A stretch of 24,464 nucleotides of DNA, from NCBI GenBank assembly GCA_023375785.1, contig SZWC01000833.1, positions 62,225 through 86,688 of the forward strand. The letters run 5' to 3'. A program made the translations under genes and the position numbers. Origin of the DNA: Penium margaritaceum (lineage: Eukaryota; Streptophyta; Zygnematophyceae; Desmidiales; Peniaceae). Each line of letters opens with the position of its first letter. Position 1 is the stretch's first letter. A model generated the notes under the pieces. That model saw only the letters and a program-made list of their open reading frames with translations. It ran no database searches and was not told the origin of the DNA. Shown one piece after another: positions 20,337 through 24,464 of this stretch.

Positions 20337-20765
20337 TGTAACACAACAAACTTTTGGAAGGGAACCTAAATTTTAAAGGCAAGAAAGATTGTCGCAATTA
20401 TATCCTCATTGCGACAATCCATGGACAATGTTCCACGCCCGACACCACGAGGTCGCGTCAAGCTTGACGCAAACGCGCAAAGCAAACAGTGGAAATCGAA
20501 CCCAATCGAGCATCTCGATGGAAATTACTGTCACGAAGTTTCCACCGTTCTTTCTAAAGGAATACATAAATAATTATGAATAATCAACAAATCATAACTT
20601 TGTGAAGAAAGAACAACGTAGTTTCGAAGTGCGAGGCGAGTCATGACGACTCGGGCAAGGAATGGCCACTCCAACGAGGAGGACAGTCATTCACTTTTGC
20701 AATGCGAACCTTTCCGAGCTCGTCGAGACCTTTTCGACGCCAAGTCCCAACTTCCGCGTTATACG
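20337..20765 (+). repeat. 3' LTR of the chromovirus, truncated
   Basis: TGTAACACAACAAAC at 20337 aligns with 11642, and similarity runs to the CTTCCGCGTTA block near 20760 (CTTCCACATTA at about 12055). After this the copies share nothing obvious, so about 600 bp of the LTR is missing. Inside, 12-bp perfect arms 20387-20398 and 20408-20419 (GATTGTCGCAAT, ATTGCGACAATC) are intact, whereas the 5' copy has several mismatches there. Confidence 0.88.
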
Positions 20766-20965
20766 TGATGCCTAACAGGAGCCCGTGCAAAAATAAAGTC
20801 CTTAAAACACGAGTGTAATTTGGGGCAGGTTTTGAAATCGGTTTGCATGTAGGTACCAAATACTCCGGTGCCCAATGTTTCGCCAGATATAGCAGCGCTA
20901 CCCATAGTCGAAATCGACATGACAGCGGTGCCCATGTTTTCGAATATCCGTCCGAAAACGGAATT
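20766..20965. other. Unassigned sequence after the truncated LTR
   Basis: No gene recognised. Short motifs such as ATATCCG and CCCATGTTTTCGAA precede the hairpin triplet and may belong to the same unit. Confidence 0.4.
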
Positions 20966-21096
20966 CGACTTCGCTCTCGAGGCCGGCGACTGCCGACCTC
21001 GAGAGCGAAATCGGCGACTTCTGACACCGGCCGAGCCGATGTCAGAAGTCGGCGTGATGTGAGTTTTGGAGTTCGCAACTGCGAACTCCAAAACTC
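20966..21096. repeat. Three consecutive short-loop hairpins
   Basis: Hairpin A: arms 20966-20987 and 20992-21013, 22 bp, two mismatches, loop GACT. Hairpin B: arms 21015-21031 and 21035-21051, 17 bp, one mismatch, loop CGA. Hairpin C: arms 21061-21076 and 21081-21096, 16 bp perfect, loop AACT. The arm sequences differ, so this is not one hairpin repeated; only the shape repeats. Confidence 0.93.
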
Positions 21097-21117
21097 GCGA
21101 CAGGGTAACACACATAT

Positions 21118-21577
21118 CGCAAACCCCCCCAATATCCGACAAACCCTCTACTGACACTGGGGGGTTTGGGTTTTATTTTTTTACTTGCCCGGGCATCTGC
21201 CGGGCCCCGCGGTAGCGGGGCCCGGCAGATTCCCTTTCATTTATCACACGTGCGCCGCATGTCGCAAATCCCCCAATAACATACAAACCCCCTAATTACA
21301 CTGGGGGGTTTGGGTTTTATTTTTTTACTTGCCCGGGCATCTGCCGGGCCCCGCGGTAGCGGGGCCCGGCAGATTCCCTTTAATTAAACATACGTGCGCC
21401 GCGTCTTGTAAACCCTCCCAAACCTACGACAAACCCCCTAGGTTAAATGCAGGGTTTGGGTTTTATTTTTTTACTTGCCCGGGCATCTGCCTGGCCCCGC
21501 GGTAGCGGGGCCCGGCAGATTCCCTTTCTTCTATCACACGTGCACCACAACTCGCAAACCCCCCCAAACCTACGGCA
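21118..21577 (+). repeat. 145-bp tandem satellite with a 16-bp hairpin, three copies plus a partial
   Basis: Units are 21118-21262, 21263-21406, 21407-21552 and a 25-bp start of a fourth. Each has an AAACCCCC block, a GGGGTTTGGGTTTTATTTTT block (the two can pair), CTTGCCCGGGCATC, and a hairpin with 16-bp arms and loop GGTA (21195-21230, 21339-21374, 21485-21520; one mismatch in the third). CCCTTT and CACGTGC-like text follow. Relatives are at 7512-7725 and, reversed, at 11460-11641. Confidence 0.95.
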
Positions 21578-22148
21578 TGTTGTTGTGTGTGTCGTACACA
21601 GCTTACGGTGACCCCTCGGCTCATGTCCATTCACGTGCAGATCCTTGAGACTGGCGACGGCGGCAGCAGACTGGCAGCCGGTGGCGACGGGCGCCCAGAA
21701 GACTTCCGTATTTTGTAGACTCGTGCTGTGTCAGAGCACGTAGGCGTGCAGCCTATCAGGATGTAGATCTCGTCGACGTGGCCGTTCTGGTTCAAACGGC
21801 TCGTCGTTCTGACGTGTCTGCAGGGAATTGTGACCAAAACTGTGCTTTTGCCACTGTTTTGTCCTGCTAGAAAAATAGCGCCGATTGTGCGCCGTGTGTG
21901 TTTGCATCCACTAGGTCCGTGGCACTATTTAGGTTGGCCAGACCTCAGTTGTCATCTCTCTCTGCACATTTCAAATATTTGCAGCTTATGACACTTGTGT
22001 TTGTGTCCCTAGCCAACCCCTTGCTGTTCTCACCTTCACCTGTGTGTGCTAGTGAGTNTTGCCTTGAGGAGCAGCAGCAGCAGTGCCCACGGTCTCGGCG
22101 GGAGGTCCTGGGAGGATCCACCACCACTTCGACCGCGTTTTATAAAAT
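21578..22148 (+). other. Possible 5' LTR and leader of a second retroelement
   Basis: The satellite stops inside its fourth unit, and new sequence starts TGTTGTTGTG at 21578, a plausible LTR start. A TATA-like CTATTTAGG is at 21925-21933. I could not find a PBS or the matching 3' LTR, so the LTR end is unknown. Open frames here are short and interrupted by the N at 22058. Confidence 0.35.
22058..22058. other. Single-base assembly gap (N)
   Basis: One undetermined base within AGTGAGTNTTGCC. No obvious overlap of the flanks, unlike the N at 23282. Confidence 0.9.
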
Positions 22149-22714
22149 CCGCGGTGAATCCGCGGTCGTTCCGCGGCCGATCCGCGGTCGTTCCGCGGTC
22201 GTTCCGCGGTGCTCCGCGGTGACATAGCTTCCGCAGCGGACGCGACAACCACGCGACCGCGTCGGAACACGCGTCGAGTGCCGCAGAGGCACTCGACGTT
22301 CTGCATTCGCCACCTCGCGGTGATGTCGCCGGTCCAGATCAGCAGTGTTCCGCGGATCCGCACAGCTCCGCGGCAGCTCCACCTCCGCGCAGCTCCATCT
22401 CTGCGACCGCTCATGGAAAACAACGGCGACCGCGGAGCTGCGGGTGCGGAACGGGTCGACCGCGGACCTCCGCAACCGTCGCGTTCCACGCCGGCGTGAC
22501 CGCGGTGACCACGGTCACTGTAAGTGAACCGCGGTAAACCGCGGCACTCCGCGGTACTCCGCGGCACTTCACGTTCAACTGCAATAATCCGCGGTGATCC
22601 GCGGTGATCCACGGTTAACTTCCGCGGTGAAGTTCACCGCGGAGGGTATCCGCAGAGAAGCTCCGCGGAGGAGTTCCGCGGAGAAGGAATCTCCGCGGAG
22701 GAGAATTTCCGCGG
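22149..22714 (+). repeat. CCGCGG hexamer array, 24 copies
   Basis: CCGCGG occurs at 22149, 22160, 22171, 22182, 22193, 22204, 22214, 22350, 22368, 22430, 22460, 22500, 22529, 22539, 22549, 22559, 22589, 22599, 22622, 22637, 22663, 22676, 22693 and 22709. The first cluster has an exact 11-bp period for six copies. The 22529-22564 and 22589-22614 clusters have a 10-bp period (the last member is CCACGG). The final part repeats a 30-bp unit around CTCCGCGGAGGAG. Flanks occur in both orientations (TCCGCGGT and ACCGCGGA), and 22622-22642 forms a hairpin of 10-bp arms. An 11-bp stem lies at 22272-22298. It precedes the gag start by about 60 bp. Confidence 0.95.
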
Positions 22715-22771
22715 AGACGCTCCACGGAGGAGCTTCTGCGAAGGGAAAAACAGGGGAGGAAGCTGGCCGCC

Positions 22772-24464
22772 ATGCCGAAACCAACCTCCTCCAGTATGGC
22801 CGCCGATGCAGCTGCCGAGGGCAGCGCCGTCAGCAGTCAACGTCGACCACCGCCATCATCACCACAGCGGCAGCAGCAGTCGCAGCAGCAGCAGCAGCAG
22901 CATCCACTGCAGCAACAGCAGCAGCAGCAGCAGCGACAGCTACAGCCGCTGACACAACAGCAACCACCGCTGCAGCAGCAGCAGCAGCGTCCGCCGAGTC
23001 CGACTACTTTGGCGCGCCAAGTGCGCGCACTGGCGGACCTGCAGGCGGAGAGCCGCGATACCTTGACGAGGCAGGTGGCCGAACTACAGGAGATGCTCAG
23101 GGACTTGCTGCCCCAGCAGCAGCAGCAGCAGCATCCGTCGACTGACCCGAGCAAAGACCATCTTGCCCACGGCGGTAATGGTGATGAAGTCGCGGCGAAC
23201 CTCTCAGACTCAGGCGAGGAGGGCGAGGAAGAGGTGCTCCGAGCGCGCCTCGTCCGCCTGGAGGCGCGTCGCAGAGCGCGTNCTTTGGCGCGCCAAGTGC
23301 GCGCACTGGCGGACCTGCAGGCGGAGAGCCGCGATACCTTGACGAGGCAGGTGGCCGAACTACAGGAGATGCTCAGGGACTTGCTGCCCCAGCAGCAGCA
23401 GCAGCAGCATCCGTCGACTGACCCGAGCAAAGACCATCTTGCCCACGGCGGTAATGGTGATGAAGTCGCGGCGAACCTCTCAGACTCAGGCGAGGAGGGC
23501 GAGGAAGAGGTGCTCCGAGCGCGCCTCGTCCGCCTGGAGGCGCGTCGCAGAGCGCGTGAGGCCAATGCGGCCCTCCAGGGCACCAGCTCCAGCTCCAACG
23601 TGGACCCCGGCTCATCTCGCCGCCCACTGAGCTTTGAGGAGCTGGCTTTGCGGGCCCGCCTGGGTGAGGGAATTGCCTCCTCGATGCCTGGCCCCGCACT
23701 GGCTTCGGCCGTTGCTCTGCCAACGGTCAAGCCACCCAAGTGGTTTGAGTCAGACCCGCCCGTTTTCCGGACTGGTAATGACTACAAGTCCTGGGAGCCA
23801 CGTTTTCGCATGTGGGCCATGAGCGAGGGAGTCCTCCCTTACTACCTCGCACCATATCAGGCGTCTGACCCTGCTCAGACACACATGGCAGTCCGCGCAG
23901 CTTCCGGCCTGATGAAGGCCGCCCCCGACTTCACCAAGGACTTCAGTCGGTTCCTTGGCGATTCGCTGACCGGGGCAGGAGCTGACCCGTACGCGGCATG
24001 GGCACTGGCCGTCACTCTGTTTGAGGGGGCCACCTTGGCGCTGACATCCCAGCGCCTCGCCGACTTCAACTCCCTCTGCCAGACTGCTCAGGAGTCTGCA
24101 GCCGACTACTGGCGCCGGGCGATCCAGCTGTACGAGGATCTTGGAGACGACGCTCCAGCGCAGTACTCCGCCCTCCAGATCATCCTCTACGGCATCCACC
24201 CCGACTACGCGCGCGTCTTCAGCAACTTCGACCAGACGCTACTGCGCGACATGGCGAGCGACGGGACCCTTCTGCGATGGGCCACCCTCCACTTTCTGGA
24301 TGTGGCAGGCGTGGATGCAGCGAACCGAGCTCGTCGCAGCACCGCTTCAGCTGCAGTTGCCGCCGCTTCTCTCTCCCCACCGTCTGCGGCAACGGCGGCT
24401 CCGGCCCAGGGGAAGAAGGGCCGCAAAGCGTCGGGTGGTGGTTCCAGCGGCGGGACGAGCAGCG
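22772..24464 (+). CDS. gag: Retrotransposon gag-like protein, 5' part, runs off the window
   Basis: Open for 564 codons from ATG 22772 (context GCCGCCATGC, a strong eukaryotic start) to the window end without a stop. Residues 1-31 are Ser/Ala-rich. Residues about 32-76 are Gln-rich from CAG runs. Residues 79-170 and 171-262 are an exact duplicate containing a heptad-like helix (RQVRALADLQAESRDTLTRQ) and an acidic EEGEEEVL stretch. From about 316 the sequence resembles a capsid domain: KPPKWFESDPPVF, YKSWEPRFRMWAM, then LADFNSLCQTAQESAADYW near 428 and ILYGIHPDYARVF near 470. It ends in a Ser/Ala/Gly/Lys tail (QGKKGRKASGGG) where a nucleic-acid-binding domain should follow. No zinc knuckle is reached. 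It is intact, so this element is younger than the chromovirus. Ty3-type is favoured over Copia, but without pol this is unproven. Confidence 0.75.
   Translation, partial: MPKPTSSSMAADAAAEGSAVSSQRRPPPSSPQRQQQSQQQQQQHPLQQQQQQQQRQLQPLTQQQPPLQQQQQRPPSPTTLARQVRALADLQAESRDTLTRQVAELQEMLRDLLPQQQQQQHPSTDPSKDHLAHGGNGDEVAANLSDSGEEGEEEVLRARLVRLEARRRARXLARQVRALADLQAESRDTLTRQVAELQEMLRDLLPQQQQQQHPSTDPSKDHLAHGGNGDEVAANLSDSGEEGEEEVLRARLVRLEARRRAREANAALQGTSSSSNVDPGSSRRPLSFEELALRARLGEGIASSMPGPALASAVALPTVKPPKWFESDPPVFRTGNDYKSWEPRFRMWAMSEGVLPYYLAPYQASDPAQTHMAVRAASGLMKAAPDFTKDFSRFLGDSLTGAGADPYAAWALAVTLFEGATLALTSQRLADFNSLCQTAQESAADYWRRAIQLYEDLGDDAPAQYSALQIILYGIHPDYARVFSNFDQTLLRDMASDGTLLRWATLHFLDVAGVDAANRARRSTASAAVAAASLSPPSAATAAPAQGKKGRKASGGGSSGGTSS
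22866..22990 (+). repeat. (CAG)n-rich tract coding for polyglutamine in gag
   Basis: Several CAG and CAA runs give Gln stretches of five to seven residues in the gag frame, with shorter CAG runs at 23115-23132 and 23391-23408. The antisense frame is Cys/Ser-rich and is a shadow. Confidence 0.85.
23006..23557 (+). repeat. Exact 276-bp tandem duplication joined by an N
   Basis: 23007-23281 is identical to 23283-23557. The single N at 23282 falls where the A of ACT would be, so the offset is exactly 276 bp (92 codons) and the frame is kept. A perfect repeat with an N exactly at the joint is best explained by an assembly that failed to merge overlapping contig ends, so the true gag may be 92 residues shorter. 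Confidence 0.92.

Larger units (their letters stand above)
11642..20765 (+). mobile_element. Chromovirus (Ty3/gypsy) LTR retrotransposon, defective, about 9.1 kb
   Basis: The features appear in canonical order: 5' LTR, PBS, leader, gag, protease, RT, RNase H, integrase with a C-terminal chromodomain, polypurine tract, 3' LTR. The LTR start (TGYAACAC) and the PBS resembling the initiator-Met type are common in plant Tekay-like chromoviruses. The element is dead: stops and frameshifts in gag and RT, the RT active-site aspartates lost, and in-frame stops in integrase. By eye the first ~100 bp of the two LTRs differ at about 16 positions, so it is old. The 3' LTR aligns only to about 20765, so the right boundary is approximate and no target-site duplication could be checked. 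Confidence 0.93.

Noticed and set aside
11637-20770. Target-site duplication for the chromovirus
   Set aside because: The left flank (CCATGA) is visible, but the 3' LTR end is missing, so no partner can be compared.
21160-21178. Telomere-like GGGGTTTGGGTTTTA
   Set aside because: It occurs once per 145-bp unit and is not a tandem TTTAGGG-type array.
21195-21240. Helitron 3' end (hairpin followed by CTRR)
   Set aside because: The hairpin is followed by TCCCTTT, not CTRR, and no helicase or Rep-like frame was found.
21118-21577. CRISPR-like array
   Set aside because: Units are contiguous 145-bp satellites without unique spacers, in a eukaryotic retroelement setting.
21898-22227. Plus-strand frame with a signal-peptide-like start
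   Set aside because: It crosses an N and ends in the CCGCGG array; the hydrophobic start is likely chance in a leader region.
21578-22771. PBS for the right-hand retroelement
   Set aside because: No stretch matching the initiator-Met PBS was found, and I could not defend another tRNA match by eye.
22837-23739. 300-codon minus-strand frame, Cys- and Ser-rich
   Set aside because: It is antisense to the gag frame; the Cys runs are reverse-read CAG codons, and its repeat is the 276-bp duplication.

Overview
The window looks like nuclear DNA from a eukaryote of the green lineage. It is dominated by retrotransposon remains and foldback DNA and has almost no ordinary gene content. The evidence is a chromovirus (Ty3/gypsy with a C-terminal integrase chromodomain) whose LTR starts TGYAACAC and whose primer-binding site resembles the initiator-Met type, microsatellites, long non-coding stretches, and a possible GT-AG spliced exon. 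Single-base N gaps at 22058 and 23282 mark a draft assembly. A streptophyte alga such as Chara, or an early land plant, is my guess only; nothing here proves the species.

Layout. 1-917: minus-strand open frame rich in Ser and Gln that runs off the left edge, the best candidate for a host exon. 918-4700: mostly AT-rich, no supported gene. 4737-6790: badly decayed plus-strand Ty3/gypsy pol (RT, RNase H, integrase). 7174-8640: dense cluster of foldbacks, palindromes and hairpins. 8567-9593: minus-strand fossil of a chromovirus integrase tail and chromodomain, framed by two 68-bp direct repeats. 9594-11224: minus-strand open frames of unknown nature around a (CTA)n tract. 11460-11641: hairpin-repeat copy cut by the next element. 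11642 to about 20765: one chromovirus of roughly 9.1 kb with 5' LTR, PBS, leader with 46-bp tandem repeats, gag, protease, RT, RNase H, integrase with chromodomain, polypurine tract and a truncated 3' LTR. It carries stops, frameshifts and lost catalytic residues. 20966-21096: three consecutive short-loop hairpins. 21118-21577: three and a bit copies of a 145-bp hairpin satellite. 21578-24464: start of a second, apparently younger retroelement, with a leader holding 24 CCGCGG hexamers and an open gag frame that runs off the right edge.

How it fits together. At least three generations of LTR retrotransposons are nested among a hairpin-forming repeat family. The chromovirus interrupts one copy of that family (break at 11641/11642), and the right-hand element appears to interrupt another (break near 21577/21578). 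The most unusual structures are the helically phased CCGCGG array ahead of the right-hand gag, the hairpin triplet, and the hairpin satellite. No tRNA, rRNA, CRISPR array or prokaryote-type operon was seen.
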